Assembly (NCBI GenBank): GCA_034509425.1
Contig: JAVTVJ010000049.1
Coordinates: forward strand, 2,874,001-2,938,000
Direction of reading: 5' to 3'
DNA: 64,000 nucleotides
Source: Eopsaltria australis
Lineage: Eukaryota > Chordata > Aves > Passeriformes > Petroicidae
This document shows positions 53,043-64,000 of the stretch, piece by piece. The notes beneath the pieces were generated by a model. The model saw only the letters and a list, made by a program, of their open reading frames with translations, had not been told where the DNA came from and made no database searches. Within the stretch, counting starts at the first letter, position 1, and the number at the start of each line of letters is the position of its first letter. Position numbers and translations under genes: made by a program.

Positions 53043-53117
53043 AATGACAAAGACTGTGCCTGAGGTATTTTATGTGGGCTTGATGACTTCATTGTCATTC
53101 GTTTCTGTCAGGCACAG
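53043..53117. repeat. Two interlocked inverted repeats
   Basis: CTGTGCCTGA (53054-53063) is the exact reverse complement of TCAGGCACAG (53108-53117), spacer 44 bases. AATGACAA (53043-53050) is the exact reverse complement of TTGTCATT (53092-53099). The order is A, B, A', B', so as RNA the two helices would be interlocked like a pseudoknot and not nested. Confidence 0.8.
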
Positions 53118-53337
53118 AGAATAAACACTGGACAACAAACTGATGACTTTTTAAGAATTATAACTACCATAACTGTTTTGTTGTGGAGAATAAAATAAAC
53201 CAAACATTTATTTTGTCATTAAATATGTTCTATAACTCAACTCTACATAGAAATGTATTCATAGAATTTAGGGCCAGACATTCACTTCTCCTGCATAAAC
53301 ACAAAATGAAGCTAAATTAGCCAATATGTTTGATAAG

Positions 53338-53371
53338 TACTTTTGCTTTGTCTCTATTACTTGGACATGTG
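53338..53371 (+). repeat. 34-bp dispersed direct repeat, copy 2
   Basis: Starts TACTTTTGCTTTGTCTCTA and ends TTACTTGGACATGTG; 31 of 34 positions match copy 1, which lies 2,165 bases upstream in the same orientation. Confidence 0.8.
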
Positions 53372-55186
53372 CACATCTAATCTTCTATCCTAACTAGAAG
53401 AAGTTTCAAGAAGTCATCCCTAAAGACAGATAGCAATGGAAAAAGGGCATAAGGTTAATTAAAAATTCAGTGGTATCAGACAGTGAATTCTGGGTATGAA
53501 TAGTGAATATGAATGCATGTGAGAAAGGGAGAGAGAGGAATTAACACATTCAAGACATTGCTGAGAATTCAAAAGGACCTCCACAATGCCCTTCTCAATA
53601 CCCTATAGGAACTGCAATCAGCTAGAAGTTTGTTTCACTAACCTTCCCTTTCCTGCTCTTCTACTGGCCAGAAAATGCAATGGAAGTTTTTGTGTATGCA
53701 GAGAAACTATCCATTTGTGGGACCAGTAGTGAGTATAGGAGAAATTTTTGGTACCTTCCCATATTTATCTTGTTCAATTTAATGTCGTATGTGATTAAAT
53801 ATTACACATATTGATGACATTTATTTGCATAAGTGATAATTCCATGGCACCACAATTTCAGCTTCACTGGTGCTAAGAACTCTTACATTCGTTGCTCATT
53901 CTGCTACGAACTGACCAGTTCATCCAAATGCAGATTGTGTTTTATGAAGCAAATAAATAAAAGCCACCTCATAGATCCTTTTGTTTCCCCTGTTCAGCTC
54001 CAGCAAGTTGCTGTCGGAAGGTCATAATCCAGACTTTTTATCGATTCATAATCTCACCCTTTGTTCCAATCAAGTGTGAAATACATAGAAACAGAAGAAT
54101 ACAGTGAAAAGTCAAGAAAAGCACTGTCAACAATTAGCCAAGTCTGTACCACACATTATCTTTTGCTGTTCAAATGAATAGTAAGGTAGAACTAGTGAAA
54201 TTTGTTATATGTAATTTGGTTATTATAGGCAGTCCATTCAAGTACAATGAAAAATTATTTGCTGTTTCTTTCAGCTTCTAAAATTGTAAGAAGTCTTTCT
54301 ATGTGTTAATGAAAGATCAGTAGTAATAAAGAAGACCAAGTTGCATTTCCCCCTGGGAAAGTTCTCTGTTTATCTGACAAAACAATGCTTATGACAACTC
54401 TAAATCATGTTATTACAGGTGGCTTTCTGACCTGTTGATTACTGGCTCTCACAATCTGCTACATTATTATTTTCCTGAATCCAGAATATTCCACAAAGAA
54501 TGGAGGTTCAAGACAAAATCATACCTTTAATCTTCTGTGAAAGGGTTTTGGCATCACTTATTTCCAGAAGACAAATGTGAATGTATTTTCATTGTGTTTT
54601 GAGAAAACGCATTAGTGCAATTCATTTTTTTCCCCTCTCAAAAAACCAAATATTTTTTTAAATAAGTCACATTATGAAGGGAGTGGAAAAAGTGGTAAAA
54701 GGAAATAATTTACAAGTATTCACCTGTACTAGTTGCTATCATGCTCCTATAAAAGGATTGCATTTGTGTGAATATTGTTCTGTAGCTGAAAAATAATCTC
54801 CAACATATTACCTTTTTCTAACTGAAAAAAGAAGTTTGGGCATGATTTTGGAGTGGTTGTTACTTTGTCCAGAAGCATATAAAAGCATGACAAATTATTA
54901 ATCTTCTGGATGCTACATAGGATAAAATTAAAAACATTTACATTCTTAAGAAAGTTTTAGGAAGAAGGAACATAAAAAAAATAATTGATTTGAGGAATAT
55001 TGTCCATATCCTCTATGGTATTTTATATTGGTGCATAACACTCAGAGAATTTTAGTGAGAACTAGATATTTAAATACCACTGAGAAATGGGGCTTAAGTG
55101 CCATCTTCCCTTCCTATTTCTATTAAAAACTTTGTTTAGCCAGCAATATTTTTCTACTTATTTTTTTTTTTTAAATAGGAACAATA

Positions 55187-55322
55187 GAGACCTGACCTTC
55201 TTTTACTGATTTTATTTTAAGATCTAATTCAAATGATTTTTAATTCAGATCAGTGGAGACCTGACCTCTTTTTTTAGAGCAGAATCTCCAACAATTTTTA
55301 GTTCTGCATTATGGAAAGCAGG
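55187..55322. repeat. Decayed tandem duplication, about 67-69-bp unit
   Basis: GAGACCTGACCT occurs at 55187-55198 and again at 55256-55267. Downstream of each is a weaker match (an AATCT-like word, then an A-rich word, TTTTTA, a TTC word and a final TGG), so the whole unit appears duplicated once and then diverged. Confidence 0.6.
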
Positions 55323-57002
55323 AAGTCCCATTTCCATACATGCTATTAATTAAGCTTGAATGGTGGGTGAATAGATTCTTTCCACTTTTAATTACTTGGG
55401 ACACATTTATGAGGTGATCTAACTGCTTATCAGCCTCAGGATCTACATGATAGATCTTGCACATTGCTCAGTATTGAGTGCCATGACTCCTTATTAATTG
55501 CTCCATTTCCTGAAACAACATGGAACTCCCTGAGAGCATTTCCTGGCTCACCTTTAGGCCAACTGCTCCTCCTTCTCCCAGGGCAGCCTGGCTGCTTGTG
55601 CCCCCCCATCACCAAGAAGTCTCCCAGCCACCTCCAGGACCTTGAGTAAGCCACCATATTTCTTTTCATCTTATTCTCTCGTGACTGGAAGTAAGTTGGC
55701 AGTACTTACTTGATGAGGATGTTGAGAATGGAGAGGTAGTATTGGAAAATTACAGGGAAATTATTCTGTCTGACCTGTCTTATTTTAAAGCAGAAAGTTG
55801 GCACCTGCCTTAATGTGAAACAAAGATCTTTATTTAAGACGAACTCGAAAAGTCTGTGTCCACAGAGTCTGGTAATTTCTGAGGTTTGTTATACTTTCAG
55901 AGTCCAACACAACTGGAATTAAGGTAAAGCCTTAATTAAACAGGATTATCTTTCCCATCCTTAAGATACACATAGTAAAGCTTCATAAAGATCTTAAATT
56001 TTTCTTAATAGCAAAGAAATACCTTTCTTAATCACGTTGTAAAATGCGGGCCATAATTTGGGATATCATTCTTGGTATAAAATATGTGGTCTTGCTTACC
56101 TTATCATAATTTAAATTATCCTTTTATGTTGCAGTCAAGAAAACAGATACTGCTATATCACATTCCAGTTTCACTCTACACTATTAATAAACTACTTATG
56201 GAATATATTCTTAAAACCAAGTCTCTAAAAATAAGTGACTACTGGAAAGAGATCATCAGCACTACGAGGAGTCACCTAAGATAGGAGTGCTAGAGCATGT
56301 GAGAGTTTCTGTGTTCAGGTTTGCTCTATGATGTCCACAGCACGCCACCAAAGACTTGGAGTGTCTATAGCAGAACTGCTACTTATGAGCTCGTGTCATT
56401 CAGAAAATAACTGAACTGTATTTTGTGGCCATACAATACAGACATTTCTGACAGTTCAGGCTTCATTTTGAAGTGGCAAAGCAGCACTACCTGTTAAACA
56501 TTAATATACCTGAAAATTGAGAAAAATCAATACACTTAGAGCAAGCAATACCCTCCTGTGCACCAGAAATTGAAACTTACTGTTGGAAATGTTCAAGATA
56601 ATTGCATTACTATATAAGCATATCTTCTAATTGGAATTAAACTTAGCAGTCTGGGAGCTCTGGCAGAATATCTGCCTTCTAGGGTCAAGGCAAAGTGAAA
56701 TTTAGCAGATCTGAGTATTTTACAGCTCTGTGAGCACACTCATTTTCTAAATTTCTTGAGTGGAAAAGCACACTGATGGTGATGTTAGAATTGCCCCCTA
56801 GTGCTGCAGATACTTACCATCAAAATTTTAACACTTTACTGATAGCAAGACGGCAAAAAGAGTAATTAAATGAAGTATAAAGCTAATTGTTCTAAAAACA
56901 TCCTAGGATGTAACAATAAGTCACCTACAGATGTGTAATTGATATCCTACATAGATGCAATGAATTGTATTCTGCAGGTGAGGAAGGCAGCAATAAAGAT
57001 TT

Positions 57003-57172
57003 CAGAGAATCATAAATTGTCCTGAGCTGGAAGGGCCCCACAGGGATCATCGACTCCAACTCCTCGTCCTACAAAGGTTACCCCAAAAGTGACACCATTG
57101 TCCAAATACTTCTTGAATTCAGACAGGCTTGGTGCTGTGACCACTTCCCTGGGGAGCCTGTTCCAGCACAAA
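57003..57172 (-). mobile_element. CR1 LINE fragment, second 3'-end type
   Basis: On the plus strand the stretch runs from AGAGAATCATAAATTGTCCT through GAGCTGGAAGGGCCCCACAG and GGCTTGGTGCTGTGACCACT to CCCTGGGGAGCCTGTTCCAG. This is the minus-strand image of a CR1 3' UTR, of the same ending type as the copy at 2009-2340, with which it shares the GGTG(C/T)TGTGACCAC phrase. No coding remnant of use is left. The weak region from 57173 to about 57195 may be a decayed continuation. Confidence 0.93.
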
Positions 57173-60100
57173 ATGCTATTTGCAAAGAAATATTCAAAAA
57201 GTAATATACAAAAGTCTTGACTTCTGTTTTTGACAAAAACTATGCCAGTAGAAGAAGAAAGGTATTATTTCACACCCTCAATAAGGTAGTTTAAGAATTT
57301 TTGAAGATATGGGAATACACTACATAGGAAAACATAAAGAAAATTACTTGGACAGCATAGCTGAAACTTAGTTTGCTAGACTTAAACCAAAACATAATCA
57401 ATTTTATGGATTTTTTTTTCTAAGAAGAAGGTATATTTCTAATCTCAAGTAGTGATCAAAGCTGCAGAGTGAAAATATTCTAGACATATTTATTTTGGGC
57501 AAAATCTCACAGGAATAGATTATGTTGGAAGGTTTGCATACATAAAATTCAGTGAAGCCAAGTGATTTTGTTACTTTTACAATATATCAGCACTACAATA
57601 GACATAAAAATTGAAATCACTACTTCTTGCACACTGAAAAAGATGAATTTGAGTTTGCCACAACAGACTTCATTTTTAAAGTATGGAGGAAAAAAACAAA
57701 ACTGTTCTGTTAACTTTCCGTTTCTGTGAAGGCCACAGCAGAAGACAGATAGCTATCACATCCAGGCATAGTAAACTGGCTCTAATAAATATAGCACCTG
57801 TTGCATTTCTATTTTTCCTAAACTTTGCAGCACCAAATAATAACAAACCTGGGATATTAATATTTGAATGAATCCATGGAGTACTAGTATCCATAACTTT
57901 AGTTTTCATTTTTTGAAGGTTGTATGGTATTTTAATATCCTTCTCAAGCTTAGATATGGCCATTGTTTCATAAGAGCCTGAAAGAAAACAAAGCTATAAC
58001 ATTATTCTCTCAAGTCTTTGGAGGAGTTTGATTCTCAGCATCTCATAATAAGCAGTAATGAGCTACAACCCAGCCCCAAATGCACACTCTCACAGCTTTC
58101 AGCTCACAGGGTAGCAATGAAAAACAGATGTTGGTTTACAGGTTGTTATTCAAAGATACCAGGAGATTCATCAATGATCTGTAAACATGTAGGGCATGAG
58201 TTTAGTGAGTAGATCTAAGGCTTCTTAAAAAATATGCTGGGAATTTACTTCAAATAGCTGATTAATGAAGAAAAAAACCCCAGAAAATCAACCAGTAGCA
58301 AGGTAAGTAATTTAGCACTAAAATTAAGAAAACCAAAAAGACACCATAGCAATAATCTGGCAAGCTCACAAAAAAATTGAAAATTTTCTCTTTTATCCAA
58401 CCATATAAAGTCCACCAAAACAAGGATTTTTGAGTTTGTAAAAATTCTAAATGAGTCACCAGTAAACATCTCACAAAGCAATATTTATAACTTTAAAATT
58501 AACCAAAAGGGACAATAAAAAAGAGAATTTGGCTACAAGCTGCCATCTGAACAGACCTGCATATAAGAGTTGAAATTATAAAATTCTTTGCTATGGATGA
58601 CGATATCTCAAATCTCCATAATGTTGTATACATCAAACATTAGGAAGAGCATGGTGTAGCAGGCATTTTTCTGATTAGGAATACAGGAAACAAGCTAAGT
58701 AGATATCCAGCAGCATCTAGAGTAAGTTTACTAGAAAAGAGGCCATTAAAAAAAACCTAATAATTCTCTTTATTGTCAAGAAAGCCTCTAAAATACATTG
58801 CTGCTGCTCTCTAATAGATTCAGTTCTGAAGTCCTTGAATTCAATATTATGTCTTTATTTATAGCGGGTACTAGAGAGGACTAACATGGTTTTTAATTAC
58901 TTAAGACTCTGGAGCTTAGAAAAATTTTGTTTTCTCCTTTTTTCAACATAGCATGAGGACAAAAGTTAATTAGCTGACTACATTTTCTGATTATCATGAA
59001 AAAGCATATGCTCCAGTCCCCAAACAGCTTCCTCTTATTACATAAAGCTTAAATTTAAATTACTTTTATTTATATCGGGTGTTTCCTATCTGTCTTTCCT
59101 CCTAACCACACAGGACTCCCATTTGCTGTGTTAGTACCAATTCTGCATTTTTAAGATCTTTTCTTTCCTTAAATTAAGCATTTATCAACTTGGACTATGT
59201 CCACCTCTGTCATTGGAATTTTTTTACTGCAGCATTTACATGCCATCTCTGCCATCATAATTTTATATTTCATTCAGAAATACAATGCAACATAAGTTTT
59301 TACCCACTGACATGAATTTTGTGTTTGCATGTTGCAGATGAATTGGGCCATAATGGATAACTGTTCAGATGCACCACTGTTTCTTAATAAAATTTAATTA
59401 TATAATTACTATATTAAAATGATATTTTATACGATTATGTACAGTTTCTTGTATAATAAATAATATCTAATAATTAATAAAATAATTATTACTAATATTA
59501 TTTAGTTGTTTCTTTCCTCCTACAGGTTGCACTGGCAGTACCTGGTCCAAGAATGAAGAGTCCAAATACATTTTATGCAGCATGAAGAAGGACATATTTT
59601 TCTGTAACACTCACCATCATTACCAAAAATTGTGCTCATATGAGGCATGATTCTACCCTTCATCTCTGCACTCTCATGAGATAAAATTAGTATCTTAAAT
59701 CGAAGAGATAAATATCACTAGTGAAATAGGTTAAGAAACAATTGCTAACACTTATTATTAGTCTTTAAAGAATCTCAGAAATTATAGGAAGGGGGATGAT
59801 GTTTCTTCAGTGCTGCATCCTGCTCTGGCTTCAAAAGGCCATGTGAGTTAATGGAAGGGCCCATGGTGACTCACAGAAAAATGGAAGTTTGCCAAATTTT
59901 AGCTAAATCAAAATCTTTGGGTTGCAGATTCCAGTTAAGGGTAAATTTAAAACTGCATTCACTGCTCTCAGCCTAGGATTTTTGGGGTTTTTTTCTCTTT
60001 ATATTCAAGATTTCGGACCTGGCTCTTACTTCACTACTTCTGGAAGTACATGAGTTTACATATAGCTGTTATTCCCCTAATAATGAGTTTTCTATGTTTA

Positions 60101-61246
60101 ATCATCTATGCTATATAATAATTTTTACATGGAAACTGACAATTTACATCTGCTCAATTCACCCAAATTTTCCTCCTGCTCTTGTCATCCTGGTACACAA
60201 TATTTTTCTATATACATTGAAATATGGTAGATGTTAAAACTAAAATAGTGATTGCATGAATATTGCTTGTGAAAATGTGACATTTTAGTGATGTACTTAC
60301 GATAACTCTGTCCTTACCTAAACCCGGCATAGTAGATATTCTCTTAAACCCTGCATAAGCACTGGGAAACAGAATTATTTCTCCAGCTTCAAATTCTCTG
60401 GGTTCAGATTTTATTTTGTAGCATATTCAACAACAAAAATTTTTCATACTGACTCTGATAAGTGAACCCAGACCAAGACAATCCCCAGGATACTGAACTG
60501 GTTCACCAGCAGTCATTTACTCAGCCTGAAATCCTCCTTTTTCCCAGCACTTTCTGATGTGAGAAGTTCTCATCGATATCATTCACGTAATGAAATTCAG
60601 CAGTTCATTTTCACCCCCAGGATTTTCTTAGCACTTGTTACAGGTGGCTTGAAGGCTTTACCCAAACTGCCTTATGGAGAGAGAAATCCAGGCTACGAAC
60701 ATGCTGTCCCTAATGTTGCCACTCCTCAGAACTAGCAAACTGCGGACGCAACTGATGTAAAAACAATGCCTGGCACTTGGCCTGGTCTCCCCAAGCTTTT
60801 CCCTAAAGTCATTACAGCCCCAAAACAGGAGGATATTTTTAATCTCAAAAGTATCTGAAATAATATCCAGACAGCACTGCATTTACTATCACAGTTTGGA
60901 GGTGGTTTGGTTTTAACAAATATTGCTACAATGTTAATATTATTTATCCTTATTGTCAAATGTATTGATAAGAGCATTCTACAGCTATAGAATTCAAAAA
61001 GAGACATTAAGGAAAATTCTGCAACCAAATAAAATACATTAAATAAAAAATACATTATCTCTGAAAAAGAATAGTCTATGCAGTAATTTGACTGTGATAT
61101 TTTTCACTTTGGACCTTGATTACACCTAGAGTTACCATCACTAAAATAAGTAACTCCTTGAACATTAATAGTGCTGAACCTATACTATATCAACTCTCCA
61201 ACTGGAAAACTCACTGTAAGAACACAAGAAAAAATACTCTGCACGT
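57173..61246. other. AT-rich unique sequence, no gene seen
   Basis: No gene or transposon is recognised. Low-complexity AT-rich DNA lies at 59384-59508. Open frames reach 107 codons (60732-61055, minus) without recognisable motifs. Confidence 0.5.
59384..59508. repeat. AT-rich low-complexity tract
   Basis: Nearly pure A and T with words such as TAATTATATAATTA and AATAATTATTACTAATATTA. No regular unit is seen. Confidence 0.75.
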
Positions 61247-61449
61247 ACACTGTGAGGGTGGTGAGGCACTGGCACAGGTTGCCCAGAGAAGCTGTGGATG
61301 CCCCATCCCTGGAAGTGTTCAAGGCCAGGCTGGATGGGGCTCTGAGCAACCTGGCCCAGTGGAAGGTGTCCCTACCTGTGGCAGGGGAGTTGGAACAAGA
61401 TGATCTTTAAGGTTTCTTCCAACCCAAACCATTCTGTGATGCTATGATT
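61247..61449 (+). mobile_element. CR1 LINE fragment, 3' end, best preserved copy
   Basis: The plus strand runs from ACTGTGAGGGTGGTGAGGCA through AGAAGCTGTGGATGCCCCAT and CTGGAAGTGTTCAAGGCCAG to the tail CCATTCTGTGATGCTATGATT, broken here only by a few substitutions. In translation it gives HWHRLPREAVDAPSLEVFKA, the standard end of the CR1 RT ORF. It is the copy closest to what I know of the avian CR1 consensus, so probably the youngest here. It is truncated 5' within the last part of the ORF and cannot code for a working enzyme. Confidence 0.95.
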
Positions 61450-64000
61450 TACCAATATTCAAACAGAACAGACACTTATTAAGGAAAAGTGAAAGCCTTG
61501 CAACTTTGCTAAAAGATGTCTGAATTTGTTAGACTATTTCAGTTATAATGCAACTATGTTGTCTAATTTATTATTTTATTATTTGGGGGAGTGGGGTGGG
61601 GTGTTTTTTGGGTGTGTTGGATTTTTTATGTTGTTGGGTATTTTAAATTCTTCTCTGTAACCCAATTATTATTTTAAAAATGAGCAAAAAAAATCTATTC
61701 CGTTCATATAAACCCTTTAGGTTAAAATGGGCTAACCAGTAGATACATCTTACTATGATAATAAAACTTTGTTATGTTGCTTAAGCTGTGTTGCAGAGCA
61801 GAAAATCTGTGTATCTATAAAGGTTTTGGCTAACTTACTACTCCAAGAAATAGAGTAGGAAAAATATTTAGCATATGTGATGTACTTCAGATTATTAGAA
61901 CTACTGAACTCTCTGAAATATCTGATTTATTCTCCAGGCTCTTGAAACAAAGATTATCTACACAATAACAAAATTACTTCAAGGACTAATATGCAATGCA
62001 TGCCACACCCTTGTGACAGAGCACTGGTCATGAGTACTTGTCTCCTCTGTTAAATACATTCTCCAAAACTGAAATGCATATCCACAAATTGACTGAAGTG
62101 ATAAACACTCCTTTCAGTCTTCATCCAAGACTCAAATAAACAGACATTTATGGTACTGGAAATGTATAGTACATACAGTCTCCCAGGACTTTCTATGAGG
62201 AAAACTCTAATAAAATAGGACATAGAGCAGTTTAAAAGTAGAAGTGTTCAGTAGTAGAAACTATCAGGTGTTGCCACTCTACAATACTACAATTTTCCCA
62301 TCCTGGTATTTTAACAGTAGCTTGAAAGGAAAAAAAATCTCTAAGACGACAGCTCAACTGTGCAGCAAAACTAAGTCATATTATATAAAGACATCTAATC
62401 CCTTTTTATCACTGAGTATTTTCCTTTGTGATCTTAACATATGGCTTTCCTTGATGCCAAGACACAGTAAGGGCAGAATAAGCGGTAAGACAGTATGGAT
62501 GAACTCTGTCTTTCTTACCTGATTCCAACTTTAGTCTCATATCTGACATTAACTCATAGTGCTAGAAATGTTAAATGCTACCCTAGTGACAACATCTCTA
62601 ATGGGAAAAAGCACTTTCCCTTTTTGCTCTTTATTTCAGACCACATCCCTTGACCCAAGCACTGCCTGATGTATGTGATCTTTTTCTGCAAGCATGAAAG
62701 ATATAAATCTTTTAATGGATTTATTGTGGTGAGCAAGCTCTGTCAAGCAGCTAGATTAAACATGGAACATGAAACTTCCTTGACAGATTTTACTGAGCAA
62801 GGAAAGAGTACTATCCCACTCAGGAAATGCAGGATCAGGCCAGAACACTGTGCTATAGCAGCCACTGTTAAGGAGGGCACCAGATGACATTTCTCAGGTC
62901 TCAGGTGCAGGGGTCACTATTGCCATGTCTGAACAGCGCATAAGGACAACAAATGGAATCACAAATTCTCCCATGCACTACAGATTTCTCACGTGGAAAT
63001 CCTGAATCAGAAGTCATGGGATAGTTCAGCAGGTCCCCAGGTAGGGCAGGGCAATCAGAGGATGGAGAAAGTGGAGGCTCCAGCCAAGGGGAGCACCTGC
63101 CACAGAGCTGATCTTTGTGCATCAGAGCATTTTATATTTTCCTCAACATATTTTGGCATGAAAGCTTAGGTTTGTGTCTCACAGAAACGTATACTATTAT
63201 TATTTTCACATCAGGTTTTTTTTAACACAAACCTACTTTTGACAAAATGTGCTAACCAAAATATCCCACCAAAAATTACTTGGATTGCAAGGAAAAAGCA
63301 CATGTTAAAATTAAAGTAATTTGACACAGAAGCAAGTGTTGGAGTAGCTAATTCTTCAGTACTCAAGATTTTTGCACCAAAACTAGATATTTCAGCTGCA
63401 TTAAAGCTTATAGGCATTGTAAGTCCATATGGAAATCCTTTCTAAAATTGCTGTGCCCTATGTAGTGCTATAAATCACAGCAGAATCTAAGAACCAGCAT
63501 TTTGTGCTTCAAAGCACCTTGATTTAATTGTATAACATGAAATCTTAACTAGCTCTTTTTTAAGAAAGGTACTGAATGATTTATATTATTTCTCACACAA
63601 AGAATACTACTTCATCACTCTAAATATCTTCCTTTTATTTTAAGTGACAAAATTCCTAATTAAGTGACCTGTAGTCCCAAGAAATTGCTTTGCTTACTTT
63701 CTATAGATAAATTATTTCCATCTCTCACTTCATAAGAGTATTGTGATTTTCTTCTATGGGTACAATTCAAGGAATACTGGACTTGTGCTAGGATAAATAC
63801 AAATATTAAATTCCAGTTTATCAAGAATACACTCAACTTGCTATAATAAACTCTTTGATTACTAGAAATACTAAGGGTGTCTGATATGTTTTCAGTTCAT
63901 TTAAAGCAGCTAGCTTAGGATCTCAGATATAATGTTGAAGACATACTAATGTTCTGCTACACATATCAATAAAAATTGTTGTTTAAATCCATGTTTTTTT
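61450..64000. other. AT-rich unique sequence, no gene seen
   Basis: No gene or transposon is recognised. A G/T-rich patch occurs at 61585-61640. A more GC-rich stretch at about 62820-63120 has no assignable motif. The sequence simply runs off the right edge of the window. Confidence 0.5.
61585..61612 (+). other. G-rich run, G-quadruplex-like
   Basis: Runs of 5, 4, 4 and 3 G are separated by loops of 3, 1 and 8 bases; the last loop just exceeds the usual limit of 7. The patch continues as a GT-rich stretch to about 61640. Confidence 0.6.

Larger units (their letters stand above)
49517..57002. other. AT-rich unique sequence with local duplications
   Basis: No gene is seen. The stretch holds the small duplications at 50273-50361, the related 34-mers at 51173 and 53338, a 15-base A run at 51666-51680, the overlapping inverted repeats at 53043-53117, and a decayed duplication at 55187-55322. 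It also has a short GC-rich block at about 55520-55650. Two regions have better-than-average splice signals (52155-52359, 55582-55645; see findings). Confidence 0.5.

Noticed and set aside
61116..61410. Two overlapping plus-strand frames of 95 and 79 codons
   Set aside because: Both read through the CR1 copy at 61247-61449; the second is its decayed RT end.
1..64000. CRISPR arrays, operons, bacterial or phage genes, rRNA
   Set aside because: No regularly spaced repeats with unique spacers, no dense coding; the window is eukaryotic non-coding DNA.

Overview
The window reads as non-coding nuclear DNA from a bird. The evidence is the repeat content: every transposon piece I can recognise is a 5'-truncated CR1 (chicken repeat 1) LINE. 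Most end in the ATTCTATG-type 3' tail usual in avian genomes, none has a poly-A tail, and I see no mammalian L1 or Alu-like repeats. The DNA is AT-rich and CpG-poor by eye, with short microsatellites and very low repeat density, as expected of an avian gene desert or the inside of a very long intron. Another sauropsid with CR1 (crocodilian, turtle) is less likely but not excluded. I cannot name the species, chromosome or host gene.

No protein-coding gene, tRNA, rRNA, CRISPR array, operon or complete mobile element could be supported. The longest open frames are about what chance gives in 64 kb of AT-rich DNA. The one exception, about 210 codons at 20698-21330 on the minus strand, owes part of its length to a CR1 tail lying inside it.

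Layout: 80-782 is the longest CR1 piece (plus strand, end of the reverse-transcriptase ORF plus 3' UTR). 2009-2340 is a CR1 on the minus strand, followed by a badly decayed probable CR1 piece at 2494-2590. From 2591 to 21008 there is unique AT-rich DNA with a few tiny duplications and a striking 31-bp near-palindrome at 6935-6965. CR1 pieces follow at 21009-21222 (-), 26588-27055 (+) and 28863-28946 (+). From 28947 to 57002 the sequence is unique except for a (GA)n microsatellite near 49.5 kb and several small tandem or inverted repeats. CR1 pieces recur at 57003-57172 (-) and 61247-61449 (+). Two CR1 3'-end types are present, so at least two CR1 lineages contributed.

I found no new biological system. 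The observations most worth a second look are the 31-bp palindrome, a consensus-like splice donor inside the first CR1, four places with good-looking splice signals that might be exons of an unannotated transcript (near 7.0, 46.1, 52.2 and 55.6 kb), a G-quadruplex motif at 28283-28305, an overlapping pair of inverted repeats at 53043-53117, and some blocks that might be conserved non-coding elements. All are low-to-moderate interest and need expression or conservation data.
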